Positions 16,078-25,726 are shown, counted from the stretch's first letter. The stretch: 64,000 bases of DNA from PALSA-270 sp963770915 (GCA_963770915.1 CAVYRG010000001.1:2046001-2110000); one strand, 5' to 3'. Program-made: numbers and translations. Notes: a model not told the origin generated them from the letters alone.

Positions 16078-16761
16078 TCAAGGATTGGTCGGCGGGTTCT
16101 GATGGTTGTCCAGCGGCACTTCAAAATACATAAGCTCGTTCCCTTGCGCGTTGCGTACTCCCGTCACGTAGAAATGGGCTCCCTGCAGCGGGCGGGAGAT
16201 TCCCTGCACATCGAAAAACAGGAACCCGGCCTGCGTGCTGTGCGGTTCCACGGCCTTGGCGCCAAAGCGGGCATTCAGAATCTCTTCCCTGGCCTGCTGG
16301 CTCACACCGCCTTTCACTCTCTTGGTGGGAAAAGGAAGCGGATTGCGGGTGGCGCTCGCGCTGGGATGCGAGAGCCTTCTTTCGATATCATCGGGGCCGG
16401 CGGGAGAAAGTTTGACTCGGTCTGCCGTCACTAGCTCCGGCTTCATGCCGACAAGCGAGACGGGCTGGTTGCCGTCGTTGGTGACAATCAGCAGAATCGG
16501 CAACATGCCAATTTCGCGATAAGGCACGGAGAAAATATTCGTCTTTTCCGGCGCGTCGTACGGATCGAGGGCGACAGTTAACCCCTCATCGGTGTGCTGG
16601 TCGTGGGCGGGGTAGGTCTTGGCCGGCTGAGCGGTCGGCATGACAAAATCTTTCGCCGCCAGGCAGAAGATGGAAAAAACCAGTATGCCGAAGATCGCGG
16701 CAAAAGCTCGAAGCGCGAGGCGGCTGGCTCGGCGAAGGGGCTCTCTCTGCTCAGGGTACAT
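16078..16761 (-). CDS. Single-pass membrane hypothetical protein
   Basis: A 227-residue protein with an N-terminal membrane segment (LALRAFAAIFGILVFSIFCLAA) after an Arg-rich start, then a beta-rich exported domain (TVALDPYDAPEKTNIFSVPYREIGMLPILLIVTNDG). The INLxV-like 'ILLIVTNDGNQPVSL' stretch suggests an immunoglobulin-like fold. I do not recognise the family. The ATG at 16761 begins MYPEQREPLRRASR; the longer frame to 16833 overlaps the divergent waaA start. It shares a short divergent promoter region (about 70 bases) with waaA. Confidence 0.65.
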   Translation of the reverse strand: MYPEQREPLRRASRLALRAFAAIFGILVFSIFCLAAKDFVMPTAQPAKTYPAHDQHTDEGLTVALDPYDAPEKTNIFSVPYREIGMLPILLIVTNDGNQPVSLVGMKPELVTADRVKLSPAGPDDIERRLSHPSASATRNPLPFPTKRVKGGVSQQAREEILNARFGAKAVEPHSTQAGFLFFDVQGISRPLQGAHFYVTGVRNAQGNELMYFEVPLDNHQNPPTNP

Positions 16762-16831
16762 ATGGGACGGATTATAGGATGCGCCCTTGCGCAATCGCGG
16801 TGCCCCGGCGCGGGTAGAATGTCCATTCCTC

Positions 16832-18122
16832 ATGTACTGGGTTTACAGCGCGCTACTGGCTCTTGGCCTGCTCGTCAGCTTGCCCTATTGGCTGCTACAG
16901 GTTGTGCGCCATGGCAAGTACCGCGCCGGACTCGGCGAACGGCTGGGGAGAGTGCCACCACGCCTGGGAGAAAGCCCCCAACCGGCGATCTGGGTTCACG
17001 CGGTTTCGGTGGGTGAGGTACTGGCCGTGGCCGGCCTGATCGCAGAGTTGCGCCGCCGCTTCCCGAAACATCGAGTGGTTGTTTCGACTACTACAGACAC
17101 GGGACAAGAACTGGCCCGCTCGCGCTTCGGCGAGAGTTCGGTTTTCTATTTCCCTTTGGATTTCGCTTTTGCCATACGGCCTTATCTGCGGCGGCTGCGG
17201 CCAGCGTTGGTCGTCATCGCGGAAACCGAGTTCTGGCCGACTTTCCTGCGCCTTGCTCACAACTCGGGTGCTCGCGTAGCCGTGGTGAACGCCCGCATCT
17301 CGGACCGTTCCCTGTCCGGATATCGCCGCTGGCGATTTCTTCTGACCACAGTATTGAAGAACGTTGACGTCTTCCTCACGCAAACGGAGGAGGACCGGCG
17401 TCGCCTGGCGACGATCGGCGCTGCTGCCGAGCGGGTTCAGGTCGGCGGGAACCTGAAATTCGACGCCCCACTGCCTGAAATCTTGCCGATTGTCAGCCGT
17501 CTTCGCGGCAGTTTCGATCAGGCGGGAGCCGCGCCTGTGATTGTCTGCGGGAGCACGGTCGAGGGGGAAGAAGAGCTTCTTTTGCAGGCTTTCCGCACTG
17601 TGCTGGCGGGCCATCCCCGCGCAGTGATGGTGCTGGCGCCGCGGCGGCCGGAGCGTTTTTCGGAGGTTGCGCAATTGCTGGAGAGGTCGGCTGTACCTTT
17701 CTGTCGGCGCTCGGAGTGGAACGGCGGGGCTTTGGCCGGCGGAGTTTTGTTGCTCGACAGCATCGGCGAACTGGCTTCGATGTACGCGGTTGGAGATTTG
17801 GCGTTCATCGGTGGCAGCCTGGTTCCGAGCGGAGGACATAACATCCTGGAACCGGCGCTGCACGGGGTCCCTGTCCTTGTCGGCCCACACACGGAGAATT
17901 TTCGCGATATTGTAGAATCCTTCGCAAGCCGCGATGCGATTCGCGTGGTTGAGGCCGCGGCTCTGGGGCCGGTCTTGTCTTCCCTCGCTTCCGATGAAGC
18001 GGAGCGCAAGTTTGCTGAGCCAGCGCGCGACCGCAGTGCTGAACGCTCGGACCGGCGCTACCTCGCGAACCCTGAAGGTCGTGGAAAGGCTGCTGCAGGT
18101 TCCGCCCATGAAGCGGGATTAG
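16832..18122 (+). CDS. waaA: Kdo transferase WaaA, with a single-base frameshift near the 3' end
   Basis: Transfers Kdo from CMP-Kdo to lipid IVA at the inner membrane (GT30). The N-terminal membrane anchor MYWVYSALLALGLLVSL is followed by GT30 features: WVHAVSVGEVLA, STTTDTGQELA, YFPLDF, IAETEFWPTFLR, GNLKFD, IVCGSTVEGEEELLL, LAPRRPERF, FIGGSLVPSGGHNILEP. After DEAERK the frame changes: one extra T in the TTT at 18011-18013 must be skipped to read LLSQRATAVLNARTGATSR..MKRD and stop at 18122, the expected C-terminus. Without that, translation runs to 18223 into lpxK. First gene of the LPS core operon. Confidence 0.88.
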
Positions 18123-18143
18123 GAGTCGCGCAACACCGCCAAC

Positions 18144-19136
18144 ATGAGTTCATCTCGCCCGTCCTTGCTGGGTTCGGTTTATGGAGTGATCGTGCGGGGG
18201 CGGAATGCGCTCTACGAGCGTAACGTCCTTCGCACCCGCCGCCTGCACGGCCCGGTCGTCAGCGTCGGCAATCTTAGTGTTGGCGGTTCCGGCAAGACCC
18301 CTTTCGTCATTCTGCTGGGAGAAATGCTGAAAGCGCGCGGCGTGCAGTTTGACATTCTTTCGCGCGGCTACGGGCGGAAGACGCAGGGAGTCGCGCTGGT
18401 GGATCCGGCGGGCTCGGCGCGGGAATTCGGCGACGAGCCGGTGCTGATGGCGCGGCGTCTCGAAGTGCCGGTTATCGTGGGGGAGGATCGGTACGAGGCG
18501 GGCCTGTTTGCGGAAAAGAAATTTGGCCCGCAGTGGCATCTGCTGGATGACGGATTTCAGCACCGCGCCTTGGCTCGCGATTTCGATATTGTCCTGGTCA
18601 CACCCGACGATGCCCGCGACCGTCTGCTGCCCGGTGGACGCCTGCGCGAACCGACTAGCTCGCTGCGCCGCGCCGATGCGATTGTGCTGATCAGCGGCGC
18701 ATCGGCGCAGTCATTTCCCGTGGACGGGAAGATCCTTTGGCAGGTTCGGCGAGCCATCGCGCCTGAAAATGTGCCCGCACGCCCAGTGGCGTTTTGCGGT
18801 ATTGCCCGGCCGCAGAATTTCTTCCGCCAGCTGCATGCGGCGGGGATTCAACCCGTGGCGGAGGCCTTCTATCGGGATCACCATTCCTACAGCGAAGGCG
18901 ACATTCGCGAACTGCTTGAGCTCTGCCGTACCGGTGAAGGCGGCGGGTTTGTGACCACCGAAAAAGACGCTATCAACCTGGGCCTTTACCTTCCCGCCTT
19001 GCAGCCCCTGGCCGTGATTCCTGTAACCATGAAGCTGGTGGACGCACCTAACGCTGTGGATACCCTTCTGCGCGTGGTCGCAGAACGGCGGGCCGGGCAT
19101 GAGAAAATCCCCTTGCCGCGTCAGCCGGCATGTTGA
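18144..19136 (+). CDS. lpxK: Tetraacyldisaccharide 4'-kinase
   Basis: Phosphorylates the 4' position of the lipid A disaccharide at the inner membrane. It has 330 residues. The P-loop is VVSVGNLSVGGSGKTPFVI (about residues 35-52). Other LpxK stretches are ILSRGYGRKTQGV, GDEPVLMARR, LLDDGFQHRALARDFDIVLV (catalytic DDGFQH), LLPGGRLREPTSSLRRAD and FVTTEKDAINLG. It lies 21 bases after the corrected waaA stop and overlaps the next gene by a few bases, confirming a tightly coupled operon. Confidence 0.96.
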   Translation: MSSSRPSLLGSVYGVIVRGRNALYERNVLRTRRLHGPVVSVGNLSVGGSGKTPFVILLGEMLKARGVQFDILSRGYGRKTQGVALVDPAGSAREFGDEPVLMARRLEVPVIVGEDRYEAGLFAEKKFGPQWHLLDDGFQHRALARDFDIVLVTPDDARDRLLPGGRLREPTSSLRRADAIVLISGASAQSFPVDGKILWQVRRAIAPENVPARPVAFCGIARPQNFFRQLHAAGIQPVAEAFYRDHHSYSEGDIRELLELCRTGEGGGFVTTEKDAINLGLYLPALQPLAVIPVTMKLVDAPNAVDTLLRVVAERRAGHEKIPLPRQPAC

Positions 19137-20170
19137 TGAGCCAGCACTCCCAAGAAACCGACCGTCTGCGGAAGATCGTCGAATCCTTCCCTAAGGTCAC
19201 CGTGACCGTGGCGGGCGATCTGGTGGCGGATGAATTCATCTTCGGCGAAATTTCCCGCGTGTCGCGCGAAGCGCCGGTGCTTATTCTGCGCCATCGTGAG
19301 CGCACCGTCTCTCCCGGCGGAGGAGCCAACGCCGTGAACAATCTGGCCTGCCTGGGCGTGAATGTACTGCCGGTAGGAGTGGTGGGCGATGACGAACCGG
19401 GCCGGCTGCTGCTGCGCGGCTTTCGCCATCAGCGCATTCCGGTCAGCGGAGTATTGAAAGACAAGAGCTACAGCACGGTGACCAAAACTCGCATTCTGGC
19501 CGGAATGACGCACACCTGGCGGCAGCAGGTGGTGCGCGTGGACCGCGAGCCCGATGCGGAGCCGAGCCGCCATTTGCAGCGCGAGTTGGTGCTGGCGGCG
19601 CGAGAGTATGCCAAAGTTTCTGACGCGCTTTTGGTTTCCGACTACGGCTACGGAGCGGCGACCCCCGCGATTCTGAATGCGATTCGCGAAAAGGGCGGGC
19701 TGAAAGGCGTGCCGGTGGTGCTCGATTCCCGCCATCGCATGCTGGAATATTCCGGCATCGCTGCCGCCACGCCCAATGAGCCGGAAGTGGAAGAAGCACT
19801 GGGCGTGAAGATCGGGCAGGATTGGTCGAGGCTGCGCTCGGCGGGAGAAGCGCTCATGGCGCGCATGAAGCTGCAGTCGCTGGTCATCACCCGGGGCCGC
19901 GATGGCATGGTCGCATTTGACGGGCGGCACAAGCCGGTCGATATTCCCATCTTCGGCTCCGATCAAGTGGCGGATGTTACGGGAGCGGGCGATACCGTGA
20001 TCGCCGCCTTCACGGCAGCGCTTTCAGCGGGCGCCAGCGCAGAGGAGGCCGCACATCTGGCCAACTACGCCGGAGGACTCGTGGTGATGAAACGCGGCAC
20101 GGCGACGGTCTCCGCTCAGGAACTCATGGCGGCGCTGGATCATGGACCGCCGGTGACGAGACCGCATTGA
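19130..20170 (+). CDS. hldE: D-glycero-beta-D-manno-heptose-7-phosphate kinase (HldE kinase part)
   Basis: A 346-residue PfkB-type kinase that makes heptose-1,7-bisphosphate for LPS inner-core heptose. Sugar-binding N-terminus VAGDLVADEFIFGEISRVSREAPV; SPGGGANAVNNLACLG; catalytic DVTGAGDTVIAAF near the C-terminus, with Asp as base. In enterobacteria this is fused to the cytidylyltransferase domain; here the two activities are separate adjacent genes. The start is ATG 19130 or ATG 19136, the latter overlapping the lpxK TGA. Confidence 0.93.
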   Translation: MLMSQHSQETDRLRKIVESFPKVTVTVAGDLVADEFIFGEISRVSREAPVLILRHRERTVSPGGGANAVNNLACLGVNVLPVGVVGDDEPGRLLLRGFRHQRIPVSGVLKDKSYSTVTKTRILAGMTHTWRQQVVRVDREPDAEPSRHLQRELVLAAREYAKVSDALLVSDYGYGAATPAILNAIREKGGLKGVPVVLDSRHRMLEYSGIAAATPNEPEVEEALGVKIGQDWSRLRSAGEALMARMKLQSLVITRGRDGMVAFDGRHKPVDIPIFGSDQVADVTGAGDTVIAAFTAALSAGASAEEAAHLANYAGGLVVMKRGTATVSAQELMAALDHGPPVTRPH

Positions 20171-20658
20171 GGGCGCAAACGGAAACCAAAATTGTCGATC
20201 GTGGAGAGTTGCGGCGGCGCGTGGAGAATTGGCGCCAGGCTGGCGCATCCATCACTCTGGCCAATGGCTGTTTCGATCTTCTTCACGTCGGCCACGTGCG
20301 TTACCTGCACGCGGCAAAGCAATTGGGCGGGCGCTTGATCGTCGCGCTCAATTCAGATGATTCTGTGCGCGCGCTTAAGGGCAAAGGCCGCCCCTTCATG
20401 CCGGAGGTAGAGCGTGCCGAAATTTTGGCGGCACTGGCGGACGTCGACGCGGTCGTGATTTTCCCTGAGCCCGATGTGCGCGCGCTCATCCGCGAGATTC
20501 GCCCCGACGTTCAGGTCAAAGGCACCGACTACACCGCGGAGAGTGTTCCCGAACGCGACGCGGTTCTCGCCTACGGAGGCCGTGTGGAAATCGTCGGCGA
20601 TCCCAAAGACCATTCGGCAAGCGAGATGATTCGCAGGCTGGGCGCGGAACCAAAGTGA
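20167..20658 (+). CDS. rfaE2: D-beta-heptose-1-phosphate adenylyltransferase (HldE nucleotidyltransferase part)
   Basis: A 163-residue nucleotidyltransferase giving ADP-heptose. The cytidylyltransferase-fold signature LANGCFDLLHVGHVRYLHAAKQLG has the HxGH motif; VALNSDDSVRALKGKGRPFMPEVERAEILAALADVD and VKGTDYTAESVPE are typical of RfaE domain II. The start is a TTG at 20167 overlapping the kinase TGA, as no better start precedes the conserved region. The next gene begins at the GTGA overlap of its stop. Confidence 0.92.
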   Translation: MRAQTETKIVDRGELRRRVENWRQAGASITLANGCFDLLHVGHVRYLHAAKQLGGRLIVALNSDDSVRALKGKGRPFMPEVERAEILAALADVDAVVIFPEPDVRALIREIRPDVQVKGTDYTAESVPERDAVLAYGGRVEIVGDPKDHSASEMIRRLGAEPK

Positions 20659-21767
20659 CGAAGGCAGCCGTACAAGTTCACACCTCACATCATTCCGTGA
20701 CCGCAGAAAAGATTCGGCGGCTGCTGATCGTGCGCCTGGGCTCCATGGGAGATATTCTTCATACTCTCCCCGCGGCGACTGCGTTGCGGCGGACCCTTCC
20801 CGCCGCAACCATCGGCTGGGTGGTCGAAGAGCGCTGGGCCGAGTTGCTATGCACGCTGCCGACACCGCGCTCGGGTCCGCGTTCCCCGCAGCGGCCCTTG
20901 GTTGATCGGGTTCACGCGGTGAACACTAAGGAGTGGCGGAAGGACCCGTTCTCATTTCAGGTTTGGCTGGAAGTAGCCGCAGCATTTAGCGGCCTGCGCG
21001 AGCCGCAATATCAAATTGCCGCCGATTTTCAGGGTGCGGTGCGCTCCGCGCTCGTGGCCAACTGGTCGCAAGCGCCGATTGTGTATGGTTTCGTCGATCC
21101 CCGCGAGAGCGTAGCCAGCATGTTCTACACGCGCCGTGTGATCGCACAAGGACCGCACATCGTGGAGCAGAATCTTTCGCTGGCTGCAGCCATGGTTGGC
21201 CGAGACTTAACAACACCCAGCGTCGATCTGCCACGCGATCCGGCCGCCGAGGAGAGTATGGACCGACGCCTGCGCTGCGATGGCATCGGAGATTTCGTTC
21301 TGATGAATCCTGGCGCAGGCTGGGGAGCCAAGCGGTGGCCAGCGGAACGCTACGGGGATGTGGCCGGGCAATTGCGGAAAGACGGGTTGACGTCTCTGAT
21401 TAACTTCGGCCCCGGCGAACAGCATTTGGCCTCTGCCGTAGAAGCGTCGAGCGACGGCGCCGCCAAGGCCTTCGCTTGTTCTTTGTCGCAACTGATCGCG
21501 CTCACGCGCCGCGCGCGTCTGTTTATCGGGGGCGATACGGGACCGCTGCATCTGGCGGCGGCGCTAGGAGTGCCGGTGGTCGCCATCTTCGGTCCGACCA
21601 ATCCGGCGCGGAACGGGCCCTACGGCGGTAGCAGCATTGTGCTGCGCAGTCCGTCCAGCAAAACTTCCCATGCGCGTATTGCCCAGCCCGAGAGCGGTTT
21701 GCTCGAAATCAATCCCGAGCAGGTCGTAGCCGCTGCTCGCCAGCTCCTGCGGAGTTCCCATGGCTAA
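20655..21767 (+). CDS. ADP-heptose:LPS heptosyltransferase (GT9)
   Basis: Adds heptose to Kdo2-lipid A or to the first heptose. It has 370 residues and is WaaC-like: LLIVRLGSMGDILHTLPAATALRR (N-terminal GT9 motif), IGWVVEERWAELL, FQGAVRSALVANWS, NPGAGWGAKRWPAERYG and LFIGGDTGPLHLAAALGVPVVAIFGPTNPARNGPYG (ADP-heptose site). WaaC versus WaaF cannot be settled by eye, though the first position in the pathway suggests heptosyltransferase I. The GTG start is coupled to the preceding stop; the end overlaps the next gene by 8 bases. Confidence 0.92.
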   Translation: MTKAAVQVHTSHHSVTAEKIRRLLIVRLGSMGDILHTLPAATALRRTLPAATIGWVVEERWAELLCTLPTPRSGPRSPQRPLVDRVHAVNTKEWRKDPFSFQVWLEVAAAFSGLREPQYQIAADFQGAVRSALVANWSQAPIVYGFVDPRESVASMFYTRRVIAQGPHIVEQNLSLAAAMVGRDLTTPSVDLPRDPAAEESMDRRLRCDGIGDFVLMNPGAGWGAKRWPAERYGDVAGQLRKDGLTSLINFGPGEQHLASAVEASSDGAAKAFACSLSQLIALTRRARLFIGGDTGPLHLAAALGVPVVAIFGPTNPARNGPYGGSSIVLRSPSSKTSHARIAQPESGLLEINPEQVVAAARQLLRSSHG

Positions 21768-22302
21768 TTGGTCCGGGATTGCGCGCGTCATCCGGGTTCC
21801 GCTTGGTTTTGCTTTCGCCATTCTGTACGTTTTGCTGGCGAGGCCCACTGGAGCGTCCATCGCCATTGGGATGGCGATCGCCGTTCCCGGGTTGCTGCTC
21901 CGGGGCTTGGCTTCCGGGCACGTGCAGAAAAACGAGCAGCTCACAACATCCGGTCCCTACGCTCACACCCGCAACCCGCTTTACCTTGGCTCGCTGATCC
22001 TCGCTGCCGGATTTACTTTGGCTGCTCGTAGCTGGTGGATTGCCCTTGCCGTCGTTGTGTTCTTCTTGGCGATCTACGTTCCCGTAATCCGCGCGGAAGA
22101 AAAGTTCCTGCGAGAACGCTTTCCGGAATTTGAGGACTACGCTCAAAACGTTCCCGCTCTGTTGCCCCGGCCAACGGCGCACAAGGGCGCCCATGGCCAG
22201 TTTTCCTGGGACTTATACCTGAAGCACCGCGAATACAACTCCATCCTGGGAGCGGCTGCCATCGCCGCCGTGCTGGTTGTGAAGTGGATTTGGATTCGGT
22301 AG
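21760..22302 (+). CDS. Isoprenylcysteine-carboxyl-methyltransferase-like membrane protein
   Basis: A 180-residue integral membrane methyltransferase of the ICMT/PEMT type with about four to five transmembrane segments. The signature TSGPYAHTRNPLYLGSLILAAG and the later RAEEKFLRERFPEFEDYA form the SAM-binding parts of the family. A C-terminal hydrophobic helix follows (ILGAAAIAAVLVVKWIWI). It overlaps the heptosyltransferase by 8 bases, so it belongs to the LPS operon. It may methylate a lipid or a small polar substrate; the substrate is unknown. Confidence 0.85.
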   Translation: MANWSGIARVIRVPLGFAFAILYVLLARPTGASIAIGMAIAVPGLLLRGLASGHVQKNEQLTTSGPYAHTRNPLYLGSLILAAGFTLAARSWWIALAVVVFFLAIYVPVIRAEEKFLRERFPEFEDYAQNVPALLPRPTAHKGAHGQFSWDLYLKHREYNSILGAAAIAAVLVVKWIWIR

Positions 22303-22327
22303 TGCTGTTCGCGAGAACGAAGATTGC

Positions 22328-22588
22328 CTACTGCAGCCGGAACCGCTCATTCATCAGGCGCTGGAGCCGGGGCTTATAGAGAATATCGAAGGCGAGTTGC
22401 TTGCCGGGGAATAAAGCTAGAGCGGCGCGGCGAGCGCCGGCTGCCAATTCCGAGGCTTCTTCCAGCGTGAGGTTCGGGTCCTGGCTGATCACAGACGTGA
22501 CCATGCTGATCAGAACTTGCAAGCGGCGAAGCCGGCGCGCTTCATCCAAACTCTCGTTGCCGTGATCCTCTGGCCCAGGCTTTTCCAT
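22328..22588 (-). CDS. Small helical hypothetical protein
   Basis: An 86-residue, predicted all-helical acidic/basic protein (DEARRLRRLQVLISMVTSVIS, LTLEEASELAAGARRAALALFPGKQLAFDILYK). No domain is recognised. It ends close to the LPS operon stop and is convergent with it. Composition and codon use look like the neighbours, which supports a real gene. Confidence 0.6.
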   Translation of the reverse strand: MEKPGPEDHGNESLDEARRLRRLQVLISMVTSVISQDPNLTLEEASELAAGARRAALALFPGKQLAFDILYKPRLQRLMNERFRLQ

Positions 22589-22740
22589 ACCTCAACGGGA
22601 TGCCGATGCGGCGCGCAGCGCGGAAATCCTCACCCTCCATTCGAGTCTAGTTGGCCGGGAAGTCGCGGTCAACGCGCACTTGGACACCTCACCATTGTGC
22701 AAACCGCATTCCCCTGTACAATCGAGCGGGAGGGACCTTG

Positions 22741-23073
22741 ATGGCCGGAGCAACCGAGGACGGCAGCACCGACGATACGAAGCAAACCCCGGACCCGAAC
22801 GAGAAACTGGTTCGGGTGTTCGACGCCGAGCAGGAATCTGAAGTCATGGTAGTTCGCGGTCTGCTCGAATCACAAGGCATTCAAACCGACGTCACCGCGC
22901 TCGACGCGCCCCAGGACATTCTGCCCGGCGTCGGGGGCAACGTCATTTTGGTGCGCGCGGAAGACGCCGAGAAAGCCCGCCAGGTGATTGAAGAATACCG
23001 CCGTGCCCCCGGCGATGACGATTCCGATATCGAGATCGAGGCAGTCAACGAAGATCTGCCACCTGAGGCTTGA
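22741..23073 (+). CDS. DUF2007 (putative signal-transducing) domain protein
   Basis: A 110-residue protein. Its core EKLVRVFDAEQESEVMVVRGLLESQGI..GGNVILVRAEDAEKARQVIEEYR matches the DUF2007 fold, a PII-like ferredoxin fold of unknown role. An acidic C-terminal tail follows. GGGAGGGA just before the ATG at 22741 fixes the start. The last 29 bases overlap the 3' end of comEC on the opposite strand. Confidence 0.85.
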   Translation: MAGATEDGSTDDTKQTPDPNEKLVRVFDAEQESEVMVVRGLLESQGIQTDVTALDAPQDILPGVGGNVILVRAEDAEKARQVIEEYRRAPGDDDSDIEIEAVNEDLPPEA

Positions 23074-25642
23074 CCCTCCTGCCGTCCAGATAAAACGTAA
23101 CCGCGCCATCGAGGTCGGTACGATAGGTTGCGACTTCGGATTCTTCCAGGCGTTCGAGCACCTCCCGCCGCGGATGCCCATAAACATTCCGTGCGCCCAC
23201 CGAAATCACCGCATACTGAGGGCGTACCGCCGCCAGCAATTCCGGTATGGTCGAGGTCGCGCTGCCGTGGTGAGCGACCTTGAGCAAGTCCGCCTGCGGC
23301 CACTCTTCGGCAACCCGCCGCTCTTCGGCGCTCTCGGCATCGCCCTCCAACAGAGCAGAAGTCGCGCCGAACCCCACTCTCATCACCAGGCTAACGTCAT
23401 TGGCCTTCGAACCAAGGCTCACAGAATTCAGTTCCGGAGCGAGAACACGAATGGAAGCTCCTCCCAGTTCGAAGGCATCGCCTTCATGATGTTCGACGAT
23501 ACGGACGCCTAGCGCTTTGGCTTCGCGCAAGATCGCCTGCAATTCCGGAGACGGCGAGTCGACCCCCAACCATAGTTCGCGAGGATGAAAGTTTTCGAGA
23601 ATCGCCCGCATTCCTCCGATGTGATCCGCGTGCGCGTGGGTAATTGCGACCGCATCCAGGCGGCTGAATTCGCGCGACCACAGGTAGCGCGAAACTACGT
23701 CTTCGCCAACGTCCAAATCAGAGTGCATCCACTCCGCCATTCCGCCGGCATCAACCAGCAGAGTGCGGCCTTGCGGAGAAACCAGCAGAATCGAGTCGCC
23801 CTGGCCCACATCAATCGCAGTTACTTCGAGTTCTCCGCGCTGAAAAAGCGGATGCGGCGGAACAGCGCAGATCCACGCGGCACTCGCGGCCAACGCAGCC
23901 AACCCTGCTCCGGCCAGCAGGGCGCGTCGCCGCACGAGAAGCATGGCCAGAACCAAGGCCGCCACGGCGGCAAGAATCACCGCCCCTTCGGGAGTGGGCA
24001 CGCGAGCGTCGGCAATGCGCAGTCCGCCCAGCCAGCGCACCGTTCCGTTGATCGCGTGCAGAGCCAAGCTTGCGAGCAGTGCTGGAATCTTCGCCAGCGG
24101 GAACCAAATGTAGGCAAGGCCGACGGCAAGAATTGCCGCAACCATGATCAACTCGGTCAGAGGCACAGCCAGAATGTTGCCAGGCAGCGCAACCAGGTTG
24201 GCGCGGTGGAAGTAATAGGCCATGGGCAGGGCAAGTCCAACTTGGAGCGCCACCGAGATTAGAAGAAATTCGCTGGCAATGAGCGCGCCGCGGCTTCCCG
24301 CTGCGATCGCCAGCATGGAAAAGCGCCGTCCCGTGAAACGGCCGAGAGCCTCTGCGATCATTCGCAGATCGAGCCGCGCCTGGGCGATGCGCGGCGGCAG
24401 CGATGCGTCATAGCCGGTCAATTCCAAGTGCCGCAGCCCTCGCAGATAGGGATGGATGGTTCGTTCCAGAACCGGCAGCGCGACTCCAGCAATGATCAGC
24501 ACGCAGAGGAAACTGAGTTGAAAACTGGCACCGAGAAGCTGCGCCGGATCAATCAGTAAAAGCGCCAGCGCTGCCGCGCCGATAGTGTTCAGCGCCGATC
24601 TTTCCCGGTACAGCAGCCGAGCGCACAGGTACAAAGCGAGCATCAGCGTCGCGCGCCAAACCGGCGCTCCCGCCCCGGTAAGGGCCGCATAGCCGACCGT
24701 GAGCAAAATCGTAATGACGCTGGCCAACGGCTGGCTCACACGCATCCGCCGCAGCGCCCACAGCGCCATCAGCGCCAGAATGCCCACCTTCAGGCCGGAG
24801 ACGACCAGCACGTGATAAGTGCCCGAGCGCTGAAAATCTTCGCGCAGTGGCCGGCCGAGAAAAGATTCTTCGCCCAAAAGCATGGCGCTGACTGTCGCCG
24901 CTTCTTCCGATGGCCACAGGCCCTGAATTCGCCTCAGCATGCTGCTATGGATTCGCGCGCGCCAAAGTTCCCATCGGTTGCCAGAAAAGCCAGGCAGAAT
25001 TTCGACTTTGTCGGCCTTGGCGGAACCCAAAAGCGTGACGCCCTGCTCCGCCAGATAGCCGCGATAGTCGAACGCGCCCGGATCGCGAAAATTGCGCGGC
25101 GCGTAAAGCTTCGATGGAAACCGCAGCCGCTCGCCATAGTGAAAAGCTTGCGGCGGGGCTAAAGGAGTACCATCGCGCTCCGCTGTTTTGCTGTAAACGC
25201 CGATGCGCAAGCCGGCCTGAACAGGGTAGGTCTCCCCCTGCGACGTGATCTGCTCACAATCAATGTCGAGCGTTTGCCGGCTTTCGCCGGGACCCTCGGA
25301 AAGCATTTCACCTTCGCTGCGCACACTGCCCGTGACCATGACTTCTTGGTCCGAACCAAGGTCAGGCAGACCGGAGGAACTCTCCGTTGTTCTCACCTGG
25401 ATCGTCAGCGCGCCCGCGGCAAAGAGCGCAGCGAATCCAAGAGCAGCGGCAGCCCATGCCCGCCGCCGAACGAAATACGCCGCAAATCCGCCGAAGAGAA
25501 CCCCGGCCACGAGCCACCAAAGCGGCGGCCGCCACGCATAGGCTCCGGTTGCAATTCCGGCGGAAAACGCGCCCGCGGCCCAAAGCGACGGTTGCCGGCT
25601 GGCAACCCGCGACGAGGGAACGACCTTCGCTTGGGAGTTCAC
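23045..25642 (-). CDS. comEC: ComEC/Rec2 DNA-uptake channel
   Basis: An 865-residue inner-membrane competence protein that passes single-stranded DNA to the cytoplasm. Order: two or three N-terminal membrane helices (to about 80), an OB-like DUF4131 domain (about 95-220, ending FRDPGAFDYRGYLAEQGV), the multi-helix Competence domain (about 260-600, HVLVVSGLKVGILALMALW, LTGAGAPVWRATLM), and a C-terminal metallo-beta-lactamase domain (from GELEVTAIDVGQGDSILLV) with AITHAHADHIGGM and LLKVAHHGS. All domains and metal ligands look intact. Natural transformation potential is implied, although other com genes lie outside the window. Confidence 0.95.
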   Translation of the reverse strand: MNSQAKVVPSSRVASRQPSLWAAGAFSAGIATGAYAWRPPLWWLVAGVLFGGFAAYFVRRRAWAAAALGFAALFAAGALTIQVRTTESSSGLPDLGSDQEVMVTGSVRSEGEMLSEGPGESRQTLDIDCEQITSQGETYPVQAGLRIGVYSKTAERDGTPLAPPQAFHYGERLRFPSKLYAPRNFRDPGAFDYRGYLAEQGVTLLGSAKADKVEILPGFSGNRWELWRARIHSSMLRRIQGLWPSEEAATVSAMLLGEESFLGRPLREDFQRSGTYHVLVVSGLKVGILALMALWALRRMRVSQPLASVITILLTVGYAALTGAGAPVWRATLMLALYLCARLLYRERSALNTIGAAALALLLIDPAQLLGASFQLSFLCVLIIAGVALPVLERTIHPYLRGLRHLELTGYDASLPPRIAQARLDLRMIAEALGRFTGRRFSMLAIAAGSRGALIASEFLLISVALQVGLALPMAYYFHRANLVALPGNILAVPLTELIMVAAILAVGLAYIWFPLAKIPALLASLALHAINGTVRWLGGLRIADARVPTPEGAVILAAVAALVLAMLLVRRRALLAGAGLAALAASAAWICAVPPHPLFQRGELEVTAIDVGQGDSILLVSPQGRTLLVDAGGMAEWMHSDLDVGEDVVSRYLWSREFSRLDAVAITHAHADHIGGMRAILENFHPRELWLGVDSPSPELQAILREAKALGVRIVEHHEGDAFELGGASIRVLAPELNSVSLGSKANDVSLVMRVGFGATSALLEGDAESAEERRVAEEWPQADLLKVAHHGSATSTIPELLAAVRPQYAVISVGARNVYGHPRREVLERLEESEVATYRTDLDGAVTFYLDGRRVKPQVADLR

Positions 25643-25726
25643 TTGGACCTAAGACGAGAATGCGGCTGTGATTGCGAATGTATAGACAGCGCGAGAATCG
25701 GGCGGGCCGATTCGCGTTGCGGCCCG

